Shown here: in pieces, positions 38,210 through 51,670 of the stretch
Position numbering within the stretch: the first letter of the stretch is position 1
Layout of the letters: every line of letters begins with the position of its first letter
NCBI RefSeq assembly: GCF_047663525.1
Contig: NC_092600.1
Location: 3,902,001 to 3,966,000, forward strand
From: Anas platyrhynchos
Taxonomy: Eukaryota; Chordata; Aves; Anseriformes; Anatidae
DNA: 64,000 bases
Direction: 5' to 3'
The notes under the pieces: generated by a model
Told to the model about the DNA's origin: nothing
Databases searched by the model: none
Seen by the model: the letters and a program-made list of their open reading frames with translations, nothing else
Position numbers and translations under genes: made by a program

Positions 38210-41200
38210 CTTAAATGTGGAACTATAAGTAGAAGAAAAGATAAATTACTTAGAGTCAAACGCAGATTTCTCTTTTAAACTACCTCCATGTATATATATA
38301 TATTTAAGGGAGAACACTGAAATTTAGAAATAAGCTGAAGAGTTATTTTCCAGAAGAGTTACCCTCTCAGTTCTGCACCATGCACTGCCTGTTCTAATTC
38401 TGCTGCTCAAGAATTATTTCATGTCAAATTCAGGAATCTGCTTTATTTTAAAATGCATGTTTTATTTTCTCCTTCATACAAGAGTATTTTCCTTGGCAGT
38501 AACTCCATTAGTCTCAATGTCAGTATCACTGATCCCAAACAAGGATGTTTTCCATTCCTCTGCAATTCGAGGCACAAGAAGAACAAACCTGGGTGCCAAA
38601 GCAGCCACAAGCTCTGCTGTGCTGAAAGTGGGCAGTCGCGGCAGTCTGGTTTCAGGCACACTCATAAAGGTAGTAAGATAAGAATTAGAAACCTTCCAGA
38701 TTTGTGCTGAAGTGCCATGAGTGTGAACAATTTCATCTCCATCCCCCACATCACCTTTTCTTATGCAGGAGGTCTGGGTTAACTTTATTGACTTCACCTA
38801 TTTTCAGCTGAAGCACAGAACAATATAGCAGGAAATCTGGATCATCAGGCTGATTTAATGGCATAGAAGGGCTTTTGAGCCTTGTTAGACAGGGTGATTC
38901 ATCACAGGGACCAATTCTCATGCTTTGGGAAAGTGTTGGTTGGGCAAGCACCAGATAAATATGAGAAGGAGAAAAATAGAAATACTCAGCAAGCATCCTT
39001 TTCTCTTTTAAACCACCATTAAATTTAGTAAATATTTATGTAAAAATAATGTTCCAACAACCTCTGAAAGATGACAAAAAGCACAGTGTGGCAACAGCTG
39101 TTTCAAATCTGAGGACAACTGTAAAAATTTGTCCCAAACTCATGAGAAAGAAAGAAAAAGAAGCAAAGAGCGAAACAAACAAACAAAAAGTTTACAGAGG
39201 GCAATGTTCTATTTCTGGAAAAGTAAGTTTGCTTTTTAGAGGGGAGAAAAAGAAATGACTACTTCAAAGAGATCTTTCCTTTGCTTGCAAGAGATGATAC
39301 CAAGTCAAGGGCCTGAGTTGCTGAGAAATTTGCTGTGGATGCAAAGGACAGGTGAATGGTGTGGAGACCCCCAGCTGTCTGCTCATCTGCAACTGAATGC
39401 TGAACTTTGATCTTGGACACAGAATCCTTGGGTGGCCCAGGTTTTCCAGCCCCTTTCATTAGCAACAGTTCAGGGTGAGAAAAATCAATATAAATTGCAG
39501 TGTGTAAGCCTGAGTTCTGGTGGCTGAAGGTAAGAAGGGACTGGTGGGCTGGAGACCTGCATGGATCTGCAGGGCTTGCTGTGACAGTGCAACATCCCCC
39601 TCGTTTCTTGGAATTACTGAATTTTTAACTTTCCTTCAGGCTCTGTTCTGAGTCTGAGACAGCAACATTTGTAACTCCCAATGCAGCACCATATCCTGCT
39701 TGGCAATGCTGTCCTTCTCTTGAGGAGCAACAGCTTCCCCCTGAAAGCACGAGCCTTCCTTTGAATATCTGCAGAATAGATGAAGAAGGCTTTCATCTAG
39801 GAAAAAAACACGATGTAATATATTAGAAAAAGGTAGCAAAATGTGGAGAGAGGAAAAACATTTGACTAATTTTAGATAAAAATAATGAAGTCAGCCACTA
39901 AATTTCAACTAAGATCTTTCCAGTCCTACAGGTTCATATTTAATGTCATGGAGACAGGAGTTTGTCTGAGACTATCTGAATATTCATTCGTGATGGCAAT
40001 TAGAGACTAAGTTTTTAACCTGAATAGTTTGAAATATCTTAACATTCAAAAAGGTTAGTACAGAATCTTCATAAAATACAACTAAGAAATAAAGCATGCT
40101 TAGTAAATGTTATTTTACTGAAAATTGCCTTCTAACCTTGCTTTTGCTGCTTGAAATGGAAGCAAATATCTCAGTGCCTAATACAATGGAAACTCTATAA
40201 CTGAATAAAGTTGAAGGACCTAAAGAAAAGAATATTGTTGTATATTTTTGTATCCCTGATTTTGCAAGTAAAACTTTTACATTTAATTACTGTGTCCATG
40301 TGCATATAAAGAGGAAAACACCACAGAAAAGTTTCTAGGAATTGTAAGCCTGTGGCAGACTTTAGCAAAATATTATAGGTCAGAATATAAAAGATCATTC
40401 ATTTATTAATTTATCTGTCATTCAATTATGAAATGATGAAATGGCTCCTGTAAGTTAAAAATAAATTAAGATCCTAAGCAAGTAAAATATTACAATACTT
40501 TTTGATTCTAAGCCTTTATAAACAGCATAGAAATCTTAAAATTAAAAGCCTGATTTATAGAAACACCACTGAACTTTCAAACCTTCAAAGTTAGATTTTC
40601 CAGATAGGGACCCTTGCATTTCAGTTGGATCCATTGGACTGAGTGATAGTTTCCATGCTAATCTGCTAATCTCCTCTTATATTCATGAACTGTCTTTACT
40701 AAATAAATAAATTAAAATATAGAAGGTCATTTTGGAACTTTTGTTTTAGTTACAATAGATTTTCTTCTATATTTATATTACTAATATCTAAATAACTATT
40801 TTGTTATCATCCACCGTACCTCATGTAGAAACTGAAAGCATAAAATAATCAACCACATGGAGACTAATCATCAGGGGAAAAAAAAAAAAGGAAAGGAAAC
40901 CTAGACAAAAATGATGTGCTCTGGGGCAGTACAAGATAAACATTTGTTCCCATGAAAATGACAAGATTTCCTTGCCTCTGCAGCTAGGAAAGACACCAAC
41001 ATACACCAGAGGAAAGCGCCCAATTAAGGCAATTAAAGAAGCAGCAATCAAAAGTTGACCAAGTTGAAAGCTTTTCAAAATGCAAACGGTCATGTTTGTG
41101 ATAGATGACATTTCTGTATGCCTGTGTATTTTATCCATTTATTTCTTGCTGTAGCTGCTGTTTGATCAGCCAGGAAGCAGTATTTAAGCTTATACAGTAG

Positions 41201-42129
41201 TGTAATTGAATTTATACTCCACTACAAGTTAGAGAAATGTATTGTCATGGAGAATTTGGGTCAAAAGAATAAATTATTAGAATCACATTTCTTTGCTTTC
41301 TACCTTTCTCTGTAATAATTTGACCATTTTGTTGCTAAAACCATAAACTTGGTTGAGTTCATCATAAAGGCAATGTGATAAAAGCAGAGCTAACTGTGCT
41401 CCCAGCTTTGAATAATTTATAATTTAGGAGAAAGAATTACTACCCTGCTCAGAACCATTCCTGTTATTTTTATTGCTTGTACCCACCTCTGAGTAAATAC
41501 CCCACTTCCCTTCCTCCCCAAAACCTGCACAGAGCCACTGCCTAGGTGCAATTGCGCTGGAGAAAATCCTTGAGAATGCTGCAAACAAACCCAGTTTGGG
41601 CTCTATCCCAGTTTTTCCTTTTTGCCTCTGCGCACAGAAACAAAATATAGCTTGGATGGAACTGTTTACATCTTACGCCAGTAATTTTACCATAGCATAA
41701 CCATCTGTTTCCAGCCCACTGGCTCTAATTGCGCATCAGGAAAGTACAAGCCCTACAGGTTCCCTGTGCCTGCCAGTCAGCTACAGACAGAGGAACTCAG
41801 GCTTTTTGTACTCCATGTGCCAGGGAGCTCTACAGCATCAGCAATACTGGGAAGGACACAATGTGAAAAAGCCTGGGTCTGAATATCGTTGTTTGCTTCA
41901 GCGGGTGAGGAAAGGGAAGGTAATGTTACAGCCACTAAACATGCAGCAATCTCAGTGGGAAAACCGTTCTAATAGTTTCCCCTGAGGTATAGAAAACTTA
42001 ATTCAATTATTCATTTGTATGCTTTTATTACAGCTTATCCTCCTCCTCCTCGCCTCTCCCTACCCCACCCCCAACAACAATAATCATCATCAGCCTCTTG
42101 TACTTTACTACAAAATCCTACCCCTCACA

Positions 42130-42720
42130 GCCCCTTTTAGAGCAGATTTTTAATTACAGGGATAAAGTCAGATAGCATAAATTCGACAACAAAACACTTA
42201 AGCGCATGCTTAATTAAAAGATTAAAGATTGGGATTTAAATACGTCTTTAAATGATTTGTTGATTGAGGCCATGAAGCAGAATGTCTGGTCTAATTTTCA
42301 GCTATCATTTTCTTTTTTACAACTACATTGGTTACTTAAAGCATGTCAGGACTTGGTTACCTGCCAGCTGCAGCTACTGAACAGCCTGCTGCAGCTTGGA
42401 GAATGCCTTTGACTCACGTGCCAGCCTCCAAACAGCTTTTCCTGCCCTGGGGCCCTCTTCCCGCTAATAAATGAAAAATTAGAAGAACTTGACATTAGTT
42501 TTTTTATCAGCTTTAAGACACAATAGGAACAGCGTGTAGCATTGAATTTTTGGAATAGCCTTTTTGCAATATTGTCGCATGCTGCTATATCACATATTGT
42601 GTAATAAAGCTTTCATTAAAGTTAAATTATGCAATTTTCACTATAAGCTCACACTGTAACATTTATTGTATATTTTCCTTCAAAGTGCCTACATTTTCAC
42701 AAATTAGTGGATTTCTAAAT
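42130..42720. promoter_or_regulatory. Possible conserved regulatory element (unverified)
   Basis: This block has little simple repeat and dense AT-core motifs of the kind bound by homeodomain proteins: TTAATTAA at 42,210-42,217, ATTAAAGATT nearby, and ATTAAAGTTAAATTATGCAA near 42,616. It also has a 16-base inverted motif, TTAAGC-GCAT-GCTTAA, at 42,198-42,213 and a CACGTG E-box at 42,415. Its texture resembles deeply conserved vertebrate noncoding elements. It lies just left of the composition switch near 43 kb, where an enhancer or promoter would make sense. Conservation cannot be seen from one sequence, so the call is inference. Confidence 0.28.
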
Positions 42721-45700
42721 TAAGCCCTCAAAACCATGCCATGGATGGCCTTGTGTTCCTTAAACACGTTGCAGCTTCACTCCTCAGGAATGAGGAGACT
42801 CAATCATCTGATGCACGATGGTTTGGGTTTTTTCAAAAGAGCTTATTTCTATTCCATAATATCTATATTGCCATTTCCCTCTGCTTGACGAGCTCTTTGA
42901 AGTCTCAGCTTGAGCAGACTAAGATGTACACGTATACCTTAAATAGAACATGGGAACTGCCAAGACATTGTTTTAATAAAAGTTTCTGAGTTATTTTTTA
43001 ACCTTCTTCAAGCCCATAAAGCGTCCTTCAGCTATAGAGAAGTCACCAATGACTAACTTTGATAAAGGCAGCTGTCCCATCTGGGACTTGTGGGTACTTC
43101 TTCTGCCTCTTGCCAGTCTTTGTGCTATTGCTTTTAAAGAGCCTCCTGGGGCAGGGACTGTTTTGGGGGTGATGCACAAACAAGCTGAAGCTTCTGTGGG
43201 TGTTTAGTGCTGCCCTGAGCATGGAGGCACTGCCATGTCATGGACTAGGTAAGTAGCCCAGAGCTGGCTGGGAGCCCATCTTTTTTTCTTTCTCCTCTGA
43301 TATGGTTTGATTTTCTTTTTGCTGCTTAAAAAGTGAATTATCACGATTTATGTTGTAATAAAGCCTGAGTTTAGTTTAAAGGTATTTTGATCTTTGCAGA
43401 AGTTTTGCTTTGGAGAAAAGCATTCCTCTTTTGAAGTACTGGCCTGGGGTCCTCTTGTATTAGGAAGTAATGGCTGAGTGAGTGTTTCTGTTAAGCAAAA
43501 TCCTTACCAGTCTTGAGTTAAAATGTTGTGGGAGGACAGTATCTAGTGTGATGCTGTAATATGACAAATTTTCAATGAATTAAGTGCAAAGTTTTCTAGG
43601 CTCTGCTGGTTCACATGGGTGCTAAAGTACTGTATGCTGTAGACCTTAAACATTTCTGGACTACTGCAAGTGCTAAGGGAAGTGCAGGAATATTTTTCAC
43701 AGGAAAGAAAAATAGTTTGAATGTTTACTTATTTGTTTGGTGTTTGGAAGTGCAAGTGTTATTAAAAATTGTTAATAACAACTTGTGTATGATGAAAGTA
43801 GAAGTGCACATTTAATGGTAACAAGTGATTTGGATTAGTGTTAAAAGAAGCAGGCTTACCAGGTGCGAAATTGCTAGGTTTAGTTTGTCCTAAAATTTTT
43901 TGTTGTTGTTTTTTTCCTCTCATGGGAATGAATAAAAGAACTTGAGGTTAGTTTGGTTTCAGGTTTTTGCTGTTTTGTATTTTCCTAAAATATAACTTCA
44001 AAGAAGCCAAGGGTGATGTTAAAGGAGAAAATAGTAAGCTGCCGAGGAACAGGAAGAGGTTTGATAGCTTAAATGCAAAATTATCTTCAACTCAAAGATG
44101 CAGGGTGTAGGCTACTGAGTTTCTGGGTGGTCAAAAGAGTCTCTATCCTCTCAATTGAGCACAGATCTCTTCAATTGGTTAAATGCAACTCCGGGTTTTT
44201 AAAGGAGGAAAAGGTTTTGAGGGATGATGTCCTGAACCAAGGCTTCCAACAAAAATGTTAACATAAGCTTAATTTATAGAAGCAGTAATGTAAGTGGTTG
44301 CCTGCTGTGGCTAGGACCTGGACTTGAGGGCCTAGGAGGTGTTTCATTGCCCTTTGTGGCTTTCCTCAGGTGCAGGGAACAAATGAGAGCTGCTGGAGCC
44401 AGTATTAAATAGAGATAAAATTAATTAGAATAATTATCCTATATTTGCCTATGTTAAAAGGCTCCTATAAAAGAAGCCTTACGAGAGGTACTTTTTCCTT
44501 TCCTTTTCATTAACTTCCTAGATTCAGTGAGGGTACTATTCATAATCATAAATTAATTTATTGAATTCTCAAAGCAGTATGTTCTAGTTCTTGTTGATGC
44601 TCAGATGAGTAAGTAACTGAGAGGGTTAACAGCCTGAGAAGCATTAAAACATCTGCAATGCATAGCCAGTCCGAAAAGCTGCTTCACAAAGCACTGGGTG
44701 ATAATGCAGTGATACTGTGCAAGAAAAAGATAGTTATCCAGCTGTCAACTGTCTTACATTTCTTCATCTATCAAGTGTTTTAGAGGGCCACCTTTGTATG
44801 CTGCCATAACTTAATCCTTATAGCTGTGACATCTTAAGCATTGTTTGTTTGTTTTGGTGTCCTTTTATGAGAAACAAAGAAACAAACAAACAAAAAAAAA
44901 AACTTGACCTCCAGTGGGATTTAAAAAATTAAAAAATATTTTTTTAAATAAATAAATAACCCAGTAGGGCTTTATATTCATTTCTGTATTTTGAGTACAG
45001 AACAGAAGGCTACTAATCATTGTACTGCTTATCTTTCTGCTCTTGCTGTTCTGGGGTTTAGTGGGTCTGTGCTGCTCTGGGGACTGTTGGGGCTGTCAGC
45101 AGCGAAGGGGAAGATCAGGAGATTGATCCTGAATCATCGGGATGTTGTTGTGCAAGCTCAGGGTGTCTCCCTGGTCTTCTAGTTTTATGTGTCTCTGCCC
45201 TACATCTGCAGGAGTTGGCATAGTGAGATGAGCATTGAACCTCAGCTTGTGGTCAGGTCTTGAACTTGACTTCAGTCTTATGAACTGCAGTAAATGCTCC
45301 AGAGTGTACTTGTATTGACCTGGCTGTGTGCTCAGTGGGGATGATATTTGAACAAATCTCCACGTGGCCGAGTGTATGCTGTAATACAATGTTTAATAAG
45401 CTGTTCCTTCTCCTCATTATGTTCCCAGAACCAATGAACTCTGATGCTTTTTCTCTGCTTAGTTAACATTGCCTAACACTTCTAATCTTTCTAAACTTCT
45501 GCCCTCACTGTGTATAAGAACCTTAGTCTAGTTTTGCACCGTGTAATGTACTATTTCTTTTTAATACTTTCTTTGTTCTGCGTTTCATTTTTTGTAGACT
45601 GTGTCCATGCTACCATAACCTGGTGCAAGGAGCATCAATTTACCTCTGCTTTGCTGTTCATTATTTTATATATATCTACCGCAATTCATAAATCCATGCC

Positions 45701-46203
45701 AAAGTCACTTTTGTAGAGTCAGTGCTTCCTAGCTTCTCTCACCAATTAATTGGAGGTACTCTTGACAGAAATGACAGATATGCCTGAGGAAGAACTAGTG
45801 TCTAGGGGAGAGTGTTGAGATAACCTATAAAGCTGAAATTAATAAGTAGATGAGTTTCTGATGATGCTCTTGAATAAGTGGCTAATCAATAAAGTACACT
45901 TTGAACAAAAACACTCATTCATTATAAGTACAGGGGCTTGTCTATGGCTAGGAAAGATAAAATATGAACAAAATTTGCTTTTGTGAAGCTAACAGAGCTC
46001 TTACAGCTCAGTGTAAAGTTTTAATGCCATCCTAGATGTATATTTTTCCAGAAACATATTGTAAACTTTTCTGGATAGGAGAAGATTAATTAAAGGCTAT
46101 AGAAAGCACAGATTGAGGAATGTCCCCTATTCACTATTGGTGCAGGGTGTTTTTCTGTTTTTTTCTTTTTACGCAAAACAACATAAAGAGGCGCAGCTGT
46201 CAC

Positions 46204-46220
46204 TTTTTTTTTTTTTTTTT
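46204..46220. repeat. Poly-T, 17 T
   Basis: Uninterrupted T run. Confidence 0.95.
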
Positions 46221-48454
46221 ATCAGCAGGACAGGCTATTAGTACAAAGTGGATATTTTTTCAATGACTTTTGTAATTAGTTTTCACATCTTTGTTTCCAC
46301 ATTCAGTAGCATTTTTAGGACCCATAAGCATTGTCCTTCTCCACATGGATATTACATGTTTCCCTACAGCTGTGCTATTACTGAAGATTATGATTTTATA
46401 CGTGTCCGTCAAGAACAATGAATGCAAGTCCACGTGAACTATACCATAACTCTTAATGTATTCTTCCACTTTTTCCCCAGTTAGCATTTATGTTCTGTTT
46501 AATTCCTTACAGCGAAGTGAGGCAGGTTACTTGTTACCTGAAAGCTACAAGCTAATCCCTTCTGCATATCCATCCCTCATTCTGTGGTTTATTCCTTTAC
46601 AATAGTGGATTCTGTTTTCCTTTCACACTGTGGGCTTTGATTTATTGCTGAGATTCAAAACCATGCTCTTCAAAACTGCTCACAACCACCATAATGTAAT
46701 ATTCGTAACTATTGAATTGAAGTGTTTTTTTATTGCTTGCATATAGGAAAATGCTGCTTTTTTTATGAAGTGTTCCTGCTCTTAAAGGAAAAATTCCATG
46801 TTTAAGTTACAGGAGTTTCTTTACCAGCTTTTCAAACCAAAATTCTTATCAAACTACTAGAGAAATCATGCAATTGCTTGCATATTTGTTTAGACAGGAT
46901 AAGGAAACAAATTCTGAGGTTCTGTGTAAACAGCTTCAGAATGGGAAGTTATGGGAGCAAGGACAGGTTTTTGCACAACCACATTTTATGTGGTCTTCTT
47001 ACCAGAGTGCCCGTGGTAAGCAGGTATGTCTGGGCTTTGGTGATGCAAGGCTGTGTTTTTTCATGTGTCTTTGGTTTCCTATCTTCCTGGGTAATAAATA
47101 TTTTAATGTTGTGAGGCTGAAATCTTAATTTTTTTTGTGTGTGTGTGAAACAAGTCTCCCATCCACTGAGCCATCTGGTGGATTTTAGCTGTAAGGGCAG
47201 GACTGGACAATTTAATAAAACATTTCTCTTAGAATCTTGTTTATGTCTTAATAGTTAGTTTTATGGTTGCATTATGTATCTGTAGCTTGGTTTAAACTCT
47301 ATAAAGTGTAACACTTTTCAAAACAAGATTGAAACAGCAGTAGATTTTGGACTCCATCCTAAAAATACTTGCTTGATTTCCACTGTTCCACAAGGACTCT
47401 GGCTCTGCTTTGATTTGTGGGTTTTCGTGGGTTTTAGAACCAGCCTGGGCCTAAGAATTCCTCATGTAGATTTGGTCCATCAGTTGGAGATCCCCTTAGG
47501 CTGGGATTATGTGGCCTCAGAGTAACGTGGCTTGATGCAGTACAGAAGGTGGGATTTGGCTTCTTTGTTATAATACAACATGTTCTCCACTGTACCTTTT
47601 ATTTCTACTTTAAGTGATAAACCTGCAGTGACAACCATATGGGGAAAACAGCTGAGCACTTTTGTATTCATTTCTCCCCATCACCACCCCTTTGCCATCA
47701 TTAAATTACACTCTCCGTGGAGCTTTTATTTCTGTGGGAACTATATAATTACTCACTTATGACTTGAAGACAAAGTTAAAAAAGGGAGGAGGTGGAGAAA
47801 TATCCACGATACCTCCCCAAGCTGCACTGGTGCTCAAGTGTGCCTCAGAAGAATCATGTACAAGTCTGCAAGTCACCTTGTTTTTTTCTGTGGTAAGGAG
47901 TGGATCACTGCAACAGTGTAAGAATTATTCCACAAGCCTTGCCTGTGGAAAGGAGCCATTAGGAAAATCAGCTCTGCGTAACCTTACTGCATTTTTAATT
48001 TTAAAGTTGTAGGAAAGGATTGACTTCAGCAAGGTCAGATAGCAAAACTCTCATTAAGTAGGATCAATATTTCAATAAATTGTCTCCTTTCTCTATAGAC
48101 TGAGAAGGAAGAAAAATTCTTCATTGTGAGAAGAGCAGAATGGTCATCCAAGAATGTATATGCTATAGGTGATGCTTGTCAAATATTTAGAATTTTGTGT
48201 ATGAGAATTTATTGATTCCCCAAAATACAATTTTGGTGAAGGCAGGATGTTTTTGCAGAGAAATTTTGTTTTTGTTACAAGATTTAGTTTGAATTTATCA
48301 AAACATGAAACAGTCTTTTTTGAGGTGTGTAGGAGCACTAGCTAAGCACATCTGTGAAGCTGATTTTGGAACACTTTATAAGAGCTCAGGAGGTTTCATG
48401 TTGCTAATATCTGAGATTTTGATTTGTCACTGATTGTTCAGTATTTGAAATAGA

Positions 48455-48471
48455 TTTTTTTTTTTTTTTTT
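48455..48471. repeat. Poly-T, 17 T
   Basis: Uninterrupted T run. Confidence 0.95.
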
Positions 48472-49005
48472 GAAATGCTGTGAAACTGTCTTCAGTGGGT
48501 TATTTAAACTGTTTTGCTTGTTTCCTCATGGGGCTTGAGAGTGTCAGTGGAGTCAATGCAGTCAAGCCTATCTCTGTGCTTGGGTCCTGAGCACCCACTG
48601 GAAAAGGGAAACTATTTTTTCCTTTGACACTGTGGCAAAAATGTCTTTTCTCAGCCTGCTCTAAAAAGAGCATGCTTTTATCACATCTCCTTTTGACCCT
48701 GCTCATTCCCTCCGGGATGCATTTTCTTCTCATAGACATCTCTGTTACACAGAGCTATAAAATCACATACAGCTGAACTCTGCCACCAGAGTAACATGTG
48801 CACTGCCTGGTTTCCACTGGGGGACATGTTTGTATGAATATGTCCAAGATAAATTTCTACTAAACAATCCTCTGCCTAAAAGAAGTGTATTTCTAACGTC
48901 AGTAGTTAATGTGAGTTCAGTGAGCTAAAAAATGCATGAGTCTATAAACTGTGTATATGAATATAAGGTATTTTGCAGAATCCCTATAACAGCAGGTTAA
49001 AATGA

Positions 49006-49037
<32 letters not shown>
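49006..49037. repeat. AT then GA compound microsatellite
   Basis: About six AT units are followed by about nine GA units. Confidence 0.95.
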
Positions 49038-51479
49038 GCATTCTTTTGCACCTGCATAGGAATGAGCTCATAGGAGCAATAAGGCAGGCAGACTGCAATT
49101 ACCCCTCTGATTGCTAGGAACCAATTATGTATGGATTCTGTCTGTTTCCTTAATTACAAAAATGAGACCAGCTTTCCTGGTTATTGATTTTGCTATTTAC
49201 TTCACTAGTGATTTACACTAGTGTGGAAGGGAACTCTAAGTAATTCGTCACCAAGTAATCATCTCCATAAAATAACCATGTTTTGTCTTTACTAGGCATC
49301 CTGAGTGCATTTTTCTGTGGGAATTCAGGATAGTGAGAAGTTCAGGATCAGTGTACATATTAATCTTAAGGCTTTAAACTCTATTATTTTCTGAATGTCT
49401 TTTTGATACTTTATATAATTAGTGCAAATCCTCTTTAAAAGATAGCTTTCCTTGCAGTCTGTTAATCTGAGCTTTCTAGTTTAGCTGTTAATTTTGCTTT
49501 GGACCTGCTTTGGGTAGTAGTTGCAGTCTGGGTGCTGGGCATGAGCCAGTGGAGAGCCCACCATGCAGCATTTGTGAGACAATTCCTAGCCTTGACACCC
49601 ACCACCCACTATTCTCCAGTTTGCTTCCATAGAAAATTTCCTTAAATGTACAAAGTTTTTCTTGAAGGAAAGTCAGATTTATTTTTTTTTTGTTTTTATA
49701 ACTCATGAGACAAATAGAGGTATTTCCTCCCAGCTAGTAGAAAGCTAATGTAATTATTTTAAGTAAATGTTTTTTTCTGCATGTCCATATGTAGGAAAAA
49801 AAAAAATCATCCTTGGCTCATGTTGGTATGGTAACAGCAAAAAGGCTTGCATTTATTTATTCATTAAAGCTGCTGGCAGGGATTTTAAGTCCAATGGTCT
49901 TGTCCCTTATGTCTTAGTGCTTAAAAGAACACTAAATCTTCTAGCTGTTTTGCAAAATATGTCATTACAGTTTCTGGACTAGTTCTTAGGTCTCTTAAAA
50001 TCACGAGGAAACAAGTGAATATCTAAAATGTTCATCTCCCTATTCCTCAGCAAACTACAGAAAGGCCACGTTAGCCACTTGTGTTAATTGAGTGTATCAG
50101 AAGCTTTATGAACACATTTTCATTGTGGGTTTTCTTTGGCTGCATATTAGAATACATTAAATAGACTATCCTGGGCTGCCTTGCTGTATTTTACTAGCTT
50201 ATCTGTGTACACAATCCAAAACAAGACCATTTCCCACCTCTACATTTTTTTCCCCTTGTTAAACATTACAGGAGTTGATAATAATGTTTTTCATGCACTT
50301 CAAAAAACACACAGGATACGATCTTGCCTTTATTTTGTTAGCAAAAAAAAATACATGAATATCAGAAGAAAGTAAGGTCTTGTTTTCTTTAATCACACTG
50401 CATAAAAGCATTTTGAAAAACCTGAATGAGTATCAGTGTAGCATTAGCTTTGTTATCAAAATTTCATCTATCTCATGAGACTAACTTATCTATTCATGCA
50501 GGTTTTTGCCTGAGGAGGGAAGATTAGAAGAAAAGAAACTTTAGTAGGAGCTAGTCTCCTTTGATCACACATTTTATGATATGTGATATATGCTGTGCTG
50601 TTTTAATACCAGAAGTCTGCTAAAAGCTCAATAAATGGTCTCAGTTTTTAAATGGAAAAGCAAAGTAGGCAACCTTTCTGTGGAAAAGACCCATAAACTG
50701 ATGGTTATGTACTTAAATAGAACAGACACTAAAAATGAATATTTGATGATGCAGGCTTGCCATGAGTTTGAGATATTTTCTGAAGGCTGCCTTCTTGTAA
50801 TCATTTCAGAATCATTTGTCTGAGACTTTAATGTTAAAAGTGAAGTTAGCATAGCCTGAGATTCTTACTGTGCCACAGGGTCCTGACCCCCAGGAAAAAA
50901 TCCAAACCAGTGAATTACTCAATCTGTCACCTTTATATTACTCAATTAGCTCATGAGGAATAGCCTTATAGCCTAACTCAAACTCACTAAATGATGGAAG
51001 CTTTTCCTTTTTGTTTGAAAAGGCTTTGATCCAAACCTTAGTAAATTGAACAAGAAATGTATGGAATGGAGATACTTATGACTTTTTTGATGTTCACCTT
51101 GAACTTCTGAATAGAAAGTAGACAGGAAGGCACTACCCTGCCTTAGGTAGGATGTCCAATGACACAAATGGCAGTCTTCTTTGCATGGAAGAGATCTATG
51201 TTTATATGTTCAGCTATGATTTTTACCAAGTAATATAAAGACTTTTTATGCAGTGTTAAAATAAATCTTCATTGTAGCTTTCTTGAAGGCCAACTTAATC
51301 AACTGTATACTATGCTTTAACTATTAAGTATATCCTGATTATACAAAAGTTTGAGTCTAAACTCTGAACTGATAGAGTAACACCTTAAGATCCTTTATTT
51401 TTGCTTTTCACTTGTTCTAGTTATACACATCCTTTTTTACAATCTAAATCCCCATTTTTCATTTTTATGCCCTAAAAAA

Positions 51480-51670
51480 CTTCATAGTTAATCTGTGCTC
51501 CCCTGACACTGCCACTGAACCAAGATACACAGATTTAGCTCTTTTAATCTTTAATAAGACAGTCCCCCTCTGTCTCAATTCTTACTGCACTTCTCTGAAC
51601 TATCTCTAGTTTGTCCATCTCTTGTTGATGAGGTGATCTAGTGCCAAAGCTCTTGGGAATGAGGCTAATT
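51480..51670 (-). mobile_element. Degraded CR1/L3-group LINE fragment, minus strand
   Basis: Plus-strand text such as AGCTCTTTTAATCTTT, CAGTCCCCCTCTG and CTTCTCTGAACTATCTCTAG followed by TTTGTCCA matches, with many substitutions, the reverse complement of the late ORF2 region shared by CR1 and L3 LINEs (the segment that reads roughly 'agaagggc...gaggaaaggctgaaagagct' in forward orientation). Similarity may continue weakly to about 51,880. The full 3' end with its short ATTCTATG-type repeats is absent, so the copy is truncated, and the divergence suggests an ancient insertion. The family was recalled and not aligned by computer. Confidence 0.5.

Larger units (their letters stand above)
33792..42129. 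other. Noncoding sequence, no supported gene
   Basis: No gene is supported. The block contains a short tandem duplication (34,547-34,578), a C14 run and a T17 run near 35.0 kb, a T/TTG/TTTTG tract at 38.17 kb and a small GC-containing palindrome at 38,065-38,080. The overlapping frames at 38,421-38,797, on both strands, are 72-107 codons long and look like by-products of locally higher G+C. A hand count of 40,801-41,400 gives A213 C103 G111 T173, near neutral in G/C and A-rich on the plus strand. Confidence 0.65.
42730..51470. other. Noncoding sequence, G/T-rich plus strand, no supported gene
   Basis: No protein gene is supported, although several plus-strand frames reach 60-86 codons. Hand counts show G and T excess on the plus strand: 43,321-43,920 gives A172 C71 G139 T218 and 47,221-47,520 gives A72 C55 G62 T111. 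A strong donor-like site, CTAG|GTAAGT, sits at 43,249 after an open stretch with an ATG at 43,221. Simple repeats are T17 at 46,204, T17 at 48,455 and an AT/GA compound repeat at 49,006. Confidence 0.6.

Noticed and set aside
38421..38797. Cluster of overlapping 72-107 codon frames on both strands
   Set aside because: Openness on both strands at once points to local composition. No frame shows a domain or a consistent splice structure.
42991..43179. 62-codon basic minus-strand frame near the 43-kb switch
   Set aside because: The arginine/lysine-rich peptide matches no family I know, and the frame has no supporting splice or promoter signal of its own.
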